Assembly (NCBI GenBank): GCA_948567375.1
Contig: OX419759.1
Span: 52,925,493-52,989,492 of the forward strand
From: Lunularia cruciata
Lineage: Eukaryota; Streptophyta; Marchantiopsida; Lunulariales; Lunulariaceae
Reading direction: 5' to 3'
Length of the DNA: 64,000 nt
The notes beneath the pieces were generated by a model that searched no databases, was not told the DNA's origin, and saw nothing but the letters and a program-made list of their open reading frames with translations. Positions 1 through 12,860 of this stretch are shown here, in pieces. Position numbers and translations under genes: made by a program. The stretch's first letter is position 1; the number at the start of each line of letters is the position of its first letter.

Positions 1-390
1 ACCCTTTTAAAGGCAACATTTGGATCGAGTGAACTCTACATGAAGTCACTGCGATTGGATATAATAGATTCTACAAATGAGAGTTTGATGGACTCGGGTA
101 TAAACTCTAGATATGAGTCAGTTGTGTGAACGTTAAGTTAAAGTTCGCTTTGAAAACTTGCGGATGCTAGACTCCACATTGTAGACAGTAATATCCTGCC
201 CTTCCAAATCGCGTTTAATGGGCCGGATGTACATGTTCCATGCTATGTGATTATTTTTATTCTTTTTTCCTTGTCTTTCTTATGTGATACGTGTGGTTTG
301 GTGGTGTGGAGTATAACAAATCTGTAATGATCAAATTGTATTATTTCTATAAGAAACAAGAAAATCTCATAAAGGTCCGATTCAGAAATA
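1..390. repeat. Beta repeat, right-hand end (copy 1)
   Basis: This stretch is nearly the same as 19,847-20,200 and 42,716-43,080. All three share the run beginning AAAGGCAACATTTGGATCGA, and the later block with 'ATGCTAGACTCCACATTGTAGACAG'-like text around the 160-190 region. It is the truncated right end of a repeat that is longer at 12,860-15,360. I see no coding potential. The class of the repeat is unknown to me. Confidence 0.7.
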
Positions 391-2240
391 AAAAAATATA
401 AATGGAAGTTTACAAATGTAAAGGAAACATATGAGTAAGAGATATCTCATATTCCTGATTTGCACGTTCTAAATCTTTTTCTCATCAGACTTTAGATTCT
501 ATACCAAGATGGTTTACAGGATTGGATGGTGACATGTTTCGGGGCAATATTCATAGAGTCGATGATGGAAAACCTTGATCTTGTCGTCCTTCTAGTGTTT
601 ACTTATGAGTTAATCTAGGATCTGATAATCTATGTAATTTACAGATGGAGTATAATCCAATTTTGCTCATGGCTTCAAGATGGAGTTGTGGAACCCATTT
701 GTCAAAAAGTGAAAGAACTAAATGACAAAATTACAACAAATTGGGTAGAAGAGTGGAAGTATGGAGTTTTTAAGGACCAAAGGAGTTTGGGAAAGGCAGT
801 AAAGGAGAGCATACTATGGTTGGAGAGAGGAGTTGATAGGCTATAGTTTTGAGTCTAGAATTGAGTAATTTGAGCCAAATTTTGGAGAGATATCATTTAT
901 TGGATCAAGGGGGTAAAATTCATACCGAGGAGCACAAGATAGAAAATTTGGAGATCAATGTGAAAATTTTTATGATCTATTAAAAAGGTTGGAGAGTAGA
1001 CAAAATTTTTATAGTGCTGAGCTCAAGAAAGTTTAGGGTTTAATCTATCTCAAATCAGATCTGGTCAATTGAAGTTGGAGCTCTCAAAAGTGAGGTGTTG
1101 GAGATGAGATGCTAATCAAGTTCAAAACTTTGGTCACTCCTTAAGTTGTTGTTTGAATTATCTCATAAAAATTTCCAGTATTGTTTGTAATTAGGCCTTG
1201 TACTTATTTACAAAGGTTTCATATGAAGTACTCAAATTGATAATTTAGTGTCTTGGATCAAGCATACTTGGGTTTAAAGAGTTCAAAATTCAACTCACTC
1301 AAGAAATGATTCATATCTAGAGTTGGGGTAAGATAAGGTCTGGTATAGCATTTCATAAGCTTGGTAGAGCATTTTTATTTTGTATCATGATTGAGTGTCA
1401 ATCCTAATATTTGTGTGATTATGATTGAGTATTTCAGATTGCTGGAGCATTTTTTAGTATAAATTGTTTCTCTGATCTAGAAATGTGGGGAAAGTTACCA
1501 AGAACCAAAAGACATCTCTAAATTAAGGATTCTGAAATCAAGGTTGAAATTACAAAAAAAGAGTCAAAGTTTGAGAGCTTGTCAAGTTAGCTATAGTGAT
1601 CATATTGTAGCTTATTTTCTATGATTGGAAAGCCTATCTTATAGGCTTTCAATTGAATTATAGAGCTTTTGAATCCAAGTCACAAATGGAAAGTTGCACC
1701 TATTTGATTTACATAGGACTTTCCCATCATAAAGACTTTGAAGTTTCCCATTTGGATTAGCAATTGGTTGAAATTTGAAATATAGATAAGAGGAGGCTTG
1801 GAGTACAAGTTTAAATTGGCTTGAGGATAAAGCAAGAAGGCTATGAAGCTCATTTCCAACAAAAGCACGAAGAGTTCTTGTTGAATTTTTGTAATTGGAT
1901 AGTCTCCATGCTTGCATGCTTGTTTGTACACCTAGTTGGTTTAGATTGGTATGCGGGCATTGCGCTTAGGTTCTTTCCTTGAAGGAGTGCTTTTTATTTC
2001 TCCTTGGTTATGCTAGAAGGGATGACAAATAAACTAAGAGTGCGTGGTATGATGATAGGTTAGGTTGCCCATTACTATCCTACTTGATAGCAAAAATACC
2101 AAAACCTAGAGTGAAGAGTTCTCTTGGTTGGTTGTGTATATCTAGAAGAGAAACATCTAAGGGAAGAGAGACACTTGACATTTGTGGCATGGGCTACAAA
2201 GGAGGCTGTTGCCACAATAAGTCCATTGATTAGGGTAGAT
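390..2240. repeat. Alpha repeat, copy 1 (about 1.8 kb)
   Basis: AT-rich non-coding DNA that recurs, with about 80-95% identity by eye, at 4,636-5,662, 7,460-9,300, 20,200-22,075, 36,180-37,345 and 43,100-44,890. Landmarks shared by most copies are a 'GGAGATGAGATGCTAAT' block near 1,100, 'TTAGTGTCTTGGATCAAGCATACTTGG'-like text near 1,245, and 'GTCACAAATGGAAAG' near 1,680. The short open frames on the minus strand at 1,639-1,931 recur in every copy with frame changes, so I treat them as chance ORFs. It could be an LTR or a non-autonomous element. I found no clean terminal repeats. Confidence 0.65.
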
Positions 2241-2726
2241 AGGAAACTATATTAAGGTTAACCTAAACTATTTAAAGCGGAATGTCCCCTCTTGTGAGGT
2301 CAATCTTTTGAGCCCAAATATGTGAAAGTGGAGGATTCCCCCAAAAGAAATTTGAAATACAGATAAGAAGAAGCCTTAACAAAGGTGTGTTATTTTTACC
2401 CACATGAGAGGTTGATCACTGTAAATATGGGAATTGGTTGCCCTTTTCCCAGTGGGATTGTAACATTTCTCTTCACCTGAAGGTAGATGGGGCAAAGCTT
2501 AATATAAAAACCATAAAAGTCCTATTCTAACTTGGTGAATGATGTGAACAAGTAAGTGCATTCTCTTGAAAGTTATGTGGTTTGTGTTATAAATCAGTGA
2601 TCCTTGGTTACTCATCTCACTTATCATGTAAGCAAGAGGTTGTATTGGGAACTTACACTTAAAATTTGTTGCCTAATTACTAAGTGACATACCACATAGG
2701 CAGAATGGTTTGTGTGGGTGACAAAC
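2240..2726 (+). repeat. Retroelement leader-like segment, copy 1
   Basis: This segment is shared with 44,890-45,402. It contains a TATA-like stretch (TAATATAAAAACC, near 2,500), an AT-poor stretch around the 'CCCAGTGGGATTGTAA' motif near 2,447, and then a leader-like region running into coding-like text at 2,727. The layout resembles an LTR/leader of a retroelement. I see no convincing primer-binding site, so the assignment is an inference. Confidence 0.35.
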
Positions 2727-3510
2727 CCTCAAGCCATCCTTGAGGGTAAGTGTCTATGGGAGAATCCTTAGTGGAATTACAACCAGCTACAGGAATCCTG
2801 ACTACATTCCTTCCCAAGCCAAGTAAATGGCCAACTGTTCAAGAATTGTACCATTGCTCCCCTTCCTCTCATAGCATCCTGTATTCCCCACTATGGGCCT
2901 GGACTAACCCACCAATACTCCATAAGAAGTGGAGTTATGGGAAGGACATTGTATAATGGATGTGATGGAATTGGTGGGAGAGGATGAGCCTCCAATTCTA
3001 CAAAGGGAGCTTAAAATTCTGAATCTACTAGAGGAAGAGACGAGTTAGATAAGTCCATATCAATCTGAAGAACAACATTGCAAGTTTGGGAACAATGCTG
3101 GAACTTCTATGGGAGCCAAGATTGTTATGGGACCCAAAAGTATGGATGAGAGTACAGAAGGGAAGTGACTACAAAAGCCGGGAATAGGCCCAGGGTCCCA
3201 GGTCTCTAGAATGGAAACAAGGAACAAGAAACAAGGAAGGGGGACTCAACAAGACCTCGACTTCCAAGACAACAAGGAAAGAAGAAGTACAATTACCCCC
3301 TGAGACAGTAAAACTGGTCAAGCAATAGGCAGAGAGTATAGTGTCCTTAGAAGCCAAATTCTTGTACTTCATGACAGCCTCTCAGGCCCAAGAGTCCTGA
3401 AAGCCCATAGTTAAGGTGAGGATCACCCCAAAAATGCAATATATAAAGCGGTTATAAAGTTGCACATGGGCAATGATGGTCAGGCGGGCACTTGAACAAG
3501 TAGCTGCTCC
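2727..3510 (+). pseudogene. Coding-like decayed fragment, possibly retroelement gag (copy 1)
   Basis: The plus strand reads as broken protein-like text, for example a stretch translating to MDVMELVGEDEPP near 2,955. It is interrupted by stops and frame changes. The same text is better preserved at 5,663-6,300 and 45,403-46,300. It lies directly after leader-like DNA, which suggests the start of a retroelement polyprotein. No CCHC zinc knuckle or other diagnostic motif is visible, so gag is only a guess. Confidence 0.3.
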
Positions 3511-4624
3511 ACCACTGGAGTTCATGAAACAAGTCATGTAGGATCCCCATGACTTCCAAGACTGGTAACGTCTAGTAGTTCATCCAAACCATGGGTCTAG
3601 CTATCACCCTACCCTGCTACTGTTCATGACATTCTAGGAACCAGGACTTATCAATGTTAATCAAGTCAAGGAGGCAATTGAAAACATTTTGTGGAGTGGA
3701 TAAGAAGCGCTTGGCTTGGTATCCCTTCTTACCTTGACCGAATCTGATTCAGGACATGAAGAAGGAGACCTTTTCCACTTTCATGTGGTTGCAACAAGAA
3801 ATGTTTGTCTTCTCTTGGTAGAACATATCTATTGCTTTGACCTTGCCCTCCTCATTGCATGTCAAATGAGCAGCAATCATTTGACATGCAATGCTACGGG
3901 CAAAACTTGGTATGGAACAGTTTGCCATGCTATGGGCATATGGAATCTAGTTTTGGGAGAAGTGGAATACCAGATGTGTACTACTAGTGGTGCGGGGTAT
4001 CCAACTAGAGAGAATCCCCATGAAATAACTTATGTAACAATATGCCTTCCATGATTCACCTTGAGGTACTTAGTGTATGGCCTGAAGTTCACCACTGGAG
4101 TTCATGAAACAAGTCCTGTAGGATCCCCATGACTTCCAAGGCTGGTTAAGTCTAGTAGTTCATCCAAACCATGGGTCTAGCTATAACCCTACCCTGCTAC
4201 TGTTCATGACATTCTAGGAACCAGGACTTATCAATGTTAATCAAGTCAAGGAGGCAATTGAAAACATTTTGTAGAGTGGATAAGAAGCGCTTGGCTTGGT
4301 ATCCCTTCTTACCTTGACCAAATCTGATTCAGGACATGAAGAAGGAGACATTTTCCACTTTCATCCTGTTGCAACAAGAAATGTTTGTTTTCTCTTGGTA
4401 GAACAAATCTACTGCTTTGACTTTGCCCTCCTCATTGCATGTCAAATGAGCAGCAATCATTTGACATGCAATGCTATGGGCAAAACTTGGTATGGAACAG
4501 TTTGCCATGCTATGGGCACATGGGATGTAGTTTTGGGAGAAGTGGAGTACCAGATGTGTACTACTAGTGGTGCGGGGTATCCAACTTGAGAGAATCCCCA
4601 TGAAATAACTTATGTAACAATATG
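3511..4624. repeat. Direct tandem duplication, 580-bp period
   Basis: Sequence from 3,511 (ACCACTGGAGTTCATGAAAC) restarts at 4,091 with very high identity and runs to about 4,624. The first copy ends at a point that in unit B (47,300) continues into LBD-upstream DNA, so the second copy was added locally. The paired ORFs at 3,716-4,054 and 4,296-4,589 are this one sequence seen twice. They match no family I know. Confidence 0.9.
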
Positions 4625-4635
4625 CAATAACAATA

Positions 4636-5662
4636 TGTAACTAAATGACAAAATTACAAGAAATTGGGTACAAGAGTGGAAATATGGAGTCTTTAAGGAC
4701 CAAAGGAGTTTGGGGAAGGCAGTCAAGGAGAGCATACTATGGTTGGAGAGAGGAGTTGATAGGCTATAGTTTGGAGACTAAAATTGAGTAATTTGAGTCA
4801 ATTTTTTGAGAGATATTATTGATTGGATCAAGGAGGTAGAATTCATATTGAGGAGCACAAGATAGAAAATTTGGAGAGCTATGTGAAACATTTTATTATC
4901 TATTAAAAGGGTAAGAGAGTAGACAAAGTGCTTATAGTGCTAAGCTCAAGAAAGTTTAGGTTTGATCTATCTCAAATCATATATGGTCAATTGAAATTGG
5001 AGCTCTTGAAAGTGAGGTGTTGGAGATGAGATGCTAATCAAGTTCAAAACTTTGGTCACTCCTTAAGTTGTAGTTTGAATTATCTCATAAAAATTTCCAG
5101 TATTTTTGGTAGTCAGGGCTTGTACTTATACACAAAGGTTTTATATGAATTACTCAAATTGATAATTTAGGGCCTTGGATCAAGCATACTTGGGTTTAAA
5201 GAGCTCAAAAATAAACTCAACTCAAGAATTGATTCATATCTAGGATTGGGGTTAGATTAGGTTTGGTAGAGCATTTCATAAGCTTGGTGGAGCATTTCTA
5301 TCTTGTATCATGATTCAGTGTCAATCCTACTATTTGTGTGATTATGATTGGGTATTTTAGATTGCTAGAGTATTTTTTAGTATAAATTGTTTCTCTGATC
5401 TAGAAATACGGGGAAAGTTACCAATAACCAAGAGCAATCTCTAAATTAAGGATTTTGAAATAACCGGAGAAATTACAAAAAAAGAGTCAAAGTTTGAGAG
5501 CTTTTCAAGGGAGGTATAGTGATCATATTGTAGCTTATTTTCTATGATTGGAAAGCTTATCTTAAAATAGGCTTTCTATGGAATTCTAGAGCTTTTGAAT
5601 CCATGTCACAAATAGAAAGTTACGCCTATTTGATTTACATAGGATTTTCCCATCATAAAGAC
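4636..5662. repeat. Alpha repeat, copy 2 (truncated at both ends)
   Basis: It matches 720-1,738 of alpha copy 1. It begins abruptly inside the repeat after the 580-bp duplication. It ends abruptly at CATCATAAAGAC, where the sequence switches to the text also found at 2,727. The right junction therefore looks like a deletion between alpha and the gag-like fragment. Confidence 0.75.
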
Positions 5663-6300
5663 CCTCAAGCCATCCTTGAGGGTAAGTGTCTATGGGAGAA
5701 TCCTTAGTGGAATTACCACAAGCTACAGGAATCCTGACTACACTTCCTCCCCAAGCCAAGTAAATGGCCAGCTGTGCAAGGATTGTACCATTGCTCCCCT
5801 TCCTTCCATAGTATCTTGTATTCCCCACTATGGGCCTGGACTAACCCGCCAGTACTCCATAAGAAGTGGGAGTTATGGGAAGGACATTGTTGCCAAAAGA
5901 AGGAAACAAAAATAACAGTGCAAGTAGCCCCAAATCCCCAAAGTTACAACAACAAGGTCACCAGCCAAGGAACGGCTGATTATCAATGAGTGTCAAAATA
6001 TGGGCAGCACAGTGGAGGCTACTCATATAATGGATGTGATGGAATTGGTGGGAGAGGATGAGCCTCCAGTTCTACAAAGGGAGCTTACAATTCTGAATCT
6101 ACTAGAGGAAGGGATGAGTTAGATAAGTCCCTATCAATCTGAAGAACAACATTGATAGTTGGGGGAACAATACTAGACCTTCTATGGGAGCCAAGATTGT
6201 TATGGGACCCAAAACTATGGATTAGAGAACAGAAGGGAAGTGTCTCCAAAATCTGGGAATAGGCCGGGGGTCCCGGGATATGGACCTGTTTTAAAAAACT
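5663..6300 (+). pseudogene. Coding-like decayed fragment (copy 2 of 2,727-3,200)
   Basis: This is a second copy of the coding-like segment at 2,727, with an extra internal stretch missing from copy 1 but present at 45,620-45,770. The plus-strand frames read as protein-like but are broken (for example NECQNMGSTVEATHIMDVME, near 5,985-6,045). The product is unidentified. It is most likely a retroelement polyprotein fragment. Confidence 0.35.
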
Positions 6301-7460
6301 AGTAGCTCATGATCCCATATGGCAGGACTCAATTTTACACAAACCGTACGGAGAAAAAAACAAGAAAGTTTACTCTCTTGTTTGGGAAGTGTAATAGCAA
6401 ATACTAATATTTTCAGACTTAGTTTAGACTATAGTCTCTATCATGCTTTGGCCCCTTTATCTTCTCCCACATCAAATACGTGTGTCAAAGCTGTCACATT
6501 CAAATATCATCATGAATTGCAAGCAGAGGATGCTACGAGCTACAGTCCAAAGCTTTTTATGAAATATTTGAGCGACTGAAAGTGAAGTTATTTGTAAAAG
6601 TCAAGCAGCTCGCCATGACTTTTTGGCCCATGACAATTCAACCAGATTTTCTTTTATTATATGAAACTTTTGGTTTCCTAGACGGAAAATTGTGAAGACA
6701 ATTGAATAATGTAATTGAATAGTAATAAAGTTCTTTATTATTTGATATTTAACTTAGTGGGTAGAAAAAAATTCCAAAAGAAAATAATATTACCACAAAA
6801 TTCTATTTCAGAAAAAAATAAAACTAAATGGACAGTCATATAGAATAAAATCATTCAAAATAATTCAATTTGAAAACACTAATTTGTTATCAACAACAAA
6901 GGTACAATCTTTCCCAACGGAGTATCTAGATAATAGTGACTCAATCTGAAGATGTTAATTTTTTGTTAACAAAAACTCACAATATTTACCAAAGATGTAT
7001 GTTCTATCCTCCCTTTTGCTCATGTCTTCCCAGAAAGATCTTTGTCCAAAAAGTTAGTCTTTGTAAGAACATTCTTGTATTACACTCTTCTTTATGGTAA
7101 TACCTTGAATAGCTGACAATGGGGTCTATGTAGGAGATTGTATCCAAACTATCATGGATGATTGTACAAAATTGCAATCCAAATTGTCAAGAACTTTGAC
7201 ATCAATTTACCAAACTTCCTTTTATATTTGGTAGGGAAAGTGCAACTTAACCTACCATCACACACGCAGTCTTGGTTTCTAGTCATCACTTCCTATATCA
7301 CCAAGGAAAAATAAATAACTCTTTTAATGAAAGAAAATCTAAGCACAATGCAGGCTATAGTATTGTGGTTTTATAATCCATGAAAAAGTAAACTAGTGTA
7401 GTTTATCTCCGTGAAGATGGAAATGGTTGTATGACTGATCTTATGGATAAGTTATTTCCA
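6300..7460. other. Single-copy AT-rich stretch, no recognised gene
   Basis: I find no second copy of this stretch in the window. An open frame at 6,319-6,579 on the plus strand (86 codons) has no motif I recognise, and its composition is like its surroundings. The rest is AT-rich with frequent stops in all frames. Confidence 0.5.
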
Positions 7461-9300
7461 TGTGAACAATCTATATATATGTACACGATTGGCCACATGG
7501 ATTATGGTCTTGTCCTCTTTGAGTGCTCTTGTGTATATGGATGGTGGAGAGTGGAGAGAGGGAGATATGTTTTAGTTTGATGAATATAGAGCGAGAGGAG
7601 GATGTTGAGAGTTGTCGCAAAGAGGGAGTGTTAGAGTGTGAGAGAAAGCATTTGAGCAATAGATGTACCATGGTCCCAATGTGCCAATCCCAAATCCTTT
7701 TCTCATCAGATTTTAGATTCTATGTCGTGATGGCTCACGGGATTGGATGGTGGCATGTTTTGGGGTGGCATTCATGGAGTAGATGATGAAAAACTTCGAT
7801 CTTGTCATCCTTCTAGTGTTTACTTATGAGTAAATCAATATTTGACATTCTATGTACTTTTACATATGGAGTTGTGGTGCACATTTGTCAAAAAGGGAAA
7901 GAACTAAATAACAAAATTGCAACAAATTGGGTACAAGAGGGGAAGTATGGAGTTTTTAAGGACCAGAGGAGTTTGTGGAGGGCAGTCAAGGAGAGAAGAC
8001 TATGGTTGGAAAGAGGACTTAATAGGCTATATTTTGCAGACTAAAATTGAGTAATTTGAGTAAATCTTTTGAGAGATATCAAAGTTTGAATCAAGGGGGG
8101 TAAAATTCATACCAAGGACCACAAGATAAAAAATTTGGAGAGATATATGAAACATTTCATGATGTATTAAAAGGGTTAGAGAGTAGAAAAAGTATTTATA
8201 GTGCTTAGCTCAAGAAATTTTAGGGTTTTTGATCTTTCTCAAATCAGATCTGGTCAATTGAAGTTGGAGCTGCCCAAAGTGAGATGTTGGAGATGAGATG
8301 CTAATGATGTTTAAAAATTTGGCAACTCCTTAATTTATAGTTTGAATTATCTCATAAACGTTTTTAGTATTGTTGGTAGTTAGGGCTTATACTTATATAC
8401 AAAGGTCTCATAGGAATTACTCAAATTGATAATTTAGTATCTTGGATCAAGCATACTTAGGTCTATGTAGCTCAAACGTTAATCCAATTCAAGAATTGAT
8501 TCATATCTAGGGTTGGGGTTAGATTAGGCTTGGTGGAGCATTTTTATCTCCTATCATGATTGAGTGTCAGTTCTCCTACTTGTGTGATTATGATTGAGTA
8601 TTTTAGATTGCTAGAATATTTTTTAGTATTTATTGTTTTTATGATCTAGAAATACGTGGAAAGTTGCTAGGAACCAAGAGCAAACTCTTAACCAAGGATT
8701 TTAAAATACGGGTGGAAATTATAGAAAAAGAGTCAAAGTTTAAGAGCTTATCAAGGGAGACATAATGATCATATTGTGGCTTATTTTAAATAATTGGAAA
8801 GCTATCTTATAGGCTTCCTATTTTATTCTAGAGCTTCTGAATCCAAGTCACAAATAGAAAGTAACACCCATTTGATTTACATAGGATTTTTCCATTATAA
8901 AGACTTAGAAGTTTCTCAATTGGATTAGTAATTGGTTAAAATGTAAAATATAGATAGAAGGAAGCTTGGAGTACAAGTTGAAATTGGCTGGAAGACACAG
9001 AACAAAGGCTTTGAAGCTCATTTCCAACAAAAGCAAGGAGAGTTCTTGTTGAATTCTTGTGATTGGATATTCTCCATGCTTGTATGCTTGTTTGTACACC
9101 TAGTTGGTTGGATTGGTATGCGGGCATTGCACTTAGGTTCTTTCCTTGTAAGAATGCTATTTATTTCTCTTTGGGAATCCTAGAGTGATGACCAATAGAC
9201 TAGGAGTGCATGCTATGAGAATAAGTAAGGTTGCCCATTACTACCCTACTTGATAGCAAGAATACCAAAACCTAGAGTGAAGAGTTCTCTTGCTTGGATT
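7460..9300. repeat. Alpha repeat, copy 3
   Basis: It matches alpha copy 1 from the 'TTTTCTCATCAGA' text onward (near 7,700) and is closest to alpha copy 5 at 36,180-37,345. Both copies 3 and 5 sit immediately left of a minus-strand gypsy remnant, that is, at its 3' side. Alpha could therefore belong to that element, but copies 1, 4 and 6 are not next to gypsy sequence. Confidence 0.65.
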
Positions 9301-9449
9301 GCATGCATGCTCAAACTAGTAGGACAGATTTATATATAACCTTTCATCTATAGGCTCCACAAATAGGCACCTTTTTGTGTTCCCAAAGAGAGAATGGCAA
9401 AGTATGAGAACACTTACAACCCACACTAACTTGGTGATCCAAGCTAGTC

Positions 9450-11231
9450 TTTTTATATCATATTTATCCTGTATTGGGAGGTTGTAGGTGTGTTACAAAG
9501 GCCAAATGGCATATAATTTTATGCATACATACCTGAATCAATTGTCAAGGTGATTTTTTTCTTACTTTCTTCATGAATGAATACTTGATTGTATCTTGAA
9601 AAGCCATCCAAGAAGTTATAAAAAGCATAACCAATTACTTGATCAAGAATAACATTTGTAAATGGTAAGGGATGATGATGCTTCTTGTGACTGCATTTAA
9701 TTTTAAAAAATTGTGATATATTCTCTAATACAGTTTTCCAAGGAATGATGTCTTGGTATTCCCCATAGAGCAATCCATAGTCTTTGTATTCATCCAAATA
9801 CACATCCCGTTGAAATCTTCAAGACCTTTGTTTCCTCTAGGAATAGGTCTTGGAAATTGTTAGGATTTATAATACACTTCACATGAATCATATGCTTATT
9901 CCTAACATAACCAAATTTTGCCATTGTTTATCTTTGTAGACAATATTGTCTTCAGCTTTGCAACTCCCTTCTCCTTCATCTTCCTCTATCTCATAACACT
10001 CAAAAAATAGTTCGAATGTCTTCTTGCAAAGACAGATCAAAAGATAGGCATGTCTCCTTCTTTAGACAACTGCATTTTCCCAATATGTGGTATTGTCTTT
10101 CAAGACACCATGATAAAATCTTGATTTGATTTCCTAAGGTCTTCATACCGTAGCTTGTGCTAGTATCAATTGATGCTCATGTGAGCACCATATAACCAAG
10201 GTGTCCAATTAGTAATGGATACCCTATCTTCATCACCAGCTTAAGAACAACATAGCTCAACCTAAAGGGAACTCCACCAATAGTGGTTACTATATTGGAG
10301 AGTTGTCCTAAACATCTGCTTAGGGTTTGATCCACAAAATGTCAGATGCAAGGAATCAATTTTTCAATTCCAAGAATCTATGAGTAAAATCTTCTATCAT
10401 TGCATTAAAAATTTATCCCACATCAATACTAACAATATAATGACACAACTTGAAATCTCCACTTTGTTTTATGGTGAGCGCAAGTCTTACTCCTCTTTTT
10501 AATAAACCATAGGTAACCTCTTCCTCCTTGCACACTTGGTTCATTTGAGAGCAAAAGCAAGCTATTTTTTGTAAAACTTGTGGTCCTCTCAAAATTGCTT
10601 AAAGGAGACATTTAGTTTTATGGAAGCTTAATCAACTACAATATTATATTTTAGAACCCTAGGTAAATATATGATGGGCTTTGGTTCTTCTCCACCTTTG
10701 GGATATCTACCCTTGGCGTAGAACTCAACAAAACTCTTTCTTATTTGAGAATTGTAATGGGTGGGAGCTCTTTTGGAGACATACTTGTAGCCAATTCATT
10801 GGTCAATGCTCTACTTGTCTCCTCCTGTGATAGCATTTCAATTTTCCTTGAATATTTGCAAGGAAAGAAGGTAGAGATGAATCTGGTGGCTCTAGTTTCT
10901 GAAAAGTGTTTGTGCTTTGATTTTTGGCATCCTTAAGTATGATATAGTTACTATTTGCCTTGATATTATTTTCTTTCTTTAAGAGTATGTCTTTTTTCTC
11001 TCATTGTCAAACCTTTGGTTCTGAAGATGAGGAAGAATCTGAAGAGAGAACTACTTTTTTTGTCTTCTTTCTTGACCTTGTTTGGACATGCTGATTCTCT
11101 TGGTCAAATAAAATCCCTTTCTCAATTAATGCAATTGGTGTAGATCCAATTTCTTCAATAGTTACACACTGTATGTTGTATCCATCTTTGTTGACGATGA
11201 CATATGAACAAAACAAACCTGGTGTCTTCAT
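9450..11231 (-). pseudogene. Ty3/gypsy retrotransposon remnant: gag-pol linker, protease, start of reverse transcriptase (copy P1)
   Basis: Read on the minus strand from 11,231 leftwards. First comes a linker (11,007-11,231) with a basic QTRSRKKTKK stretch and a Ser-rich tail. Then a region near 10,640-10,760 reads YPKGGEEPKP, as is usual upstream of the gypsy protease. The protease-like segment follows (about 10,177-10,445). The reverse-transcriptase N-terminal half lies at 9,450-9,803, with the LPFTNVILDQ, FLDGFSRYNQ and MPFGLCNTP blocks of the Ty3/gypsy family. Palm catalytic motifs, RNase H and integrase are missing. Stops interrupt it: a TGA replaces a Leu codon in the protease text, and a TAA follows GMYA in RT. 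It is a dead fragment, and alpha repeat follows at its 3' end. Confidence 0.75.
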
Positions 11232-12860
11232 GATGGTGGTTGAGGATAGTTTGGAACAACTTGCTCTTATGCTTTACAATTCAAACATATATTTATTTAT
11301 ATAAATATATGGTTCGCATTTGGGTTCCATTCGCAAGTTAGCATTTGGGTTCCATTCACTTTGGTGCACAATGCCTAAGAGCTCTAAAATTGTAATAGGC
11401 TTCATGATTCAAATTCTATCTTGGTGGTATGATCCTTCACCATGGAAAAATACTATCATTACTCTCTTGGCACAAACCTTAATGAGACATAGAAAATGGG
11501 AAATATTACTAGGAACCTTTTGAACCACAAACATTGATTTTTCTTTTTCCACAAAATATTCTTGTGTTTCTCAAACAAGAACCTAATCAATCTTTTATAC
11601 AAGATATGATGGCAGAGTTGTTAAACACTTAGTATTGGCATGGCCTAGTATAATGCAGGTACTACACCAAATTTATGTAGATGAGTATGAAGGTAATCTC
11701 ATTCATTTGTTTCCACAAACTATGTTGACTTTAAAGTAAGCTATCTTTAATGAGTTCCTCCAACTTATTGTCCATTTTCTCATAGGCCTTTGGAGCTACC
11801 ATAAGTTTATTTCTTCCTCGTCCTTTTTTCTCTCTTTGGTGCTCCCACTCATCTTAAGATGAAGATGACCTTGATAAAGAGAAACTACTAGAGGAACTCA
11901 AATGAATGAAAAATAGTAACCTTTGTGAAGACTTCTTCTTCTTATTGCTTCTCCACCTTTCATGTAATACCATTAGCTATTATCTAGATGTGGAAATTTG
12001 CATGGTAATATTTTGAATGATATTATATATGATGGTCTAAATGGATCAGATAGACATGTTACCAAAATAGTACTTTCAGTAATAGTGTAGAGGTCTAAAA
12101 CATAATAGAAACTTCAAAGCCAATTTTGGAGGCCTAAATGGCTGAATTAGGCCTCAAAGAATGGTCAGCCCCCTCTATAATAGACAATGCGGTCATCAAG
12201 GGGAAATTGAAAGGGGTGGAGTTCACTAACATGTCACCAATCCATGTATCTGATTCAAGGTGCAACTCCCTTTGAGTAGATACTCTTTGCCAAGGTGTTC
12301 CTTTGGGACCTTGGAGGAATTTCGAGGCCGTTTGGGCTATGGGTAAGTGAATATGAAGGCCGGGTTACTACTCAAGCCTTAAGCAGTCCTCACGTTTGAG
12401 ATTTAAGAGGTTTGATCCAATTCCATTTGAGATTTGCTTCCACGTGTGGAGAACAACCTCAACTCCTTCTAGTTTTGTACTCTTTTTCTTAAGGCAATAA
12501 AATAGGGTGACTGCACTTGAGACGAGTGTCGATTAGGGTAACACTTATTTGACGCTCTACTCTCGTTTGATCTCTTCCTTTTCCATCATGAATTGTATGG
12601 ATTTGTGATTCTTACTTTCAACCTGGAACCTCAAGAAATCGAGTGTATAGTTTTTGAAATTTCTATCAAAAGACAATCCATCCATCCTTCTTTGCTCTAA
12701 ATTCCAAATGATGTAACAACTGATAATTGGAAACAGAATAAGGGACTTTTCTCAATGTGGAAGCGTGGTAGAGAGTATTACTCCATGTAAAAATATGAAA
12801 CTTGGCATAAAGACATTCAGTTGCAATGAGACTTGAAATTAGAATGTCTCTCACGATAAA
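11232..12860. other. Intergenic stretch, mostly unassigned
   Basis: AT-rich DNA 5' of the gypsy remnant on its coding strand. It may hold a decayed gag region, but I could not align it to anything. From about 12,100 to 12,560 the composition is more even, and no frame is open for long. The sister gypsy remnant at 37,500-39,205 is cut off before this region, so there is no second copy for comparison. Confidence 0.45.

Noticed and set aside
1639-1931. Minus-strand ORFs in the alpha repeat, seen in six copies
   Set aside because: The frames change between copies and the peptides match nothing; conservation is explained by the repeat itself.
3716-4601. Paired ORFs of 90-112 codons on both strands
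   Set aside because: They are one sequence seen twice through the 580-bp duplication, open on both strands, with no known motif and broken in the other copies.
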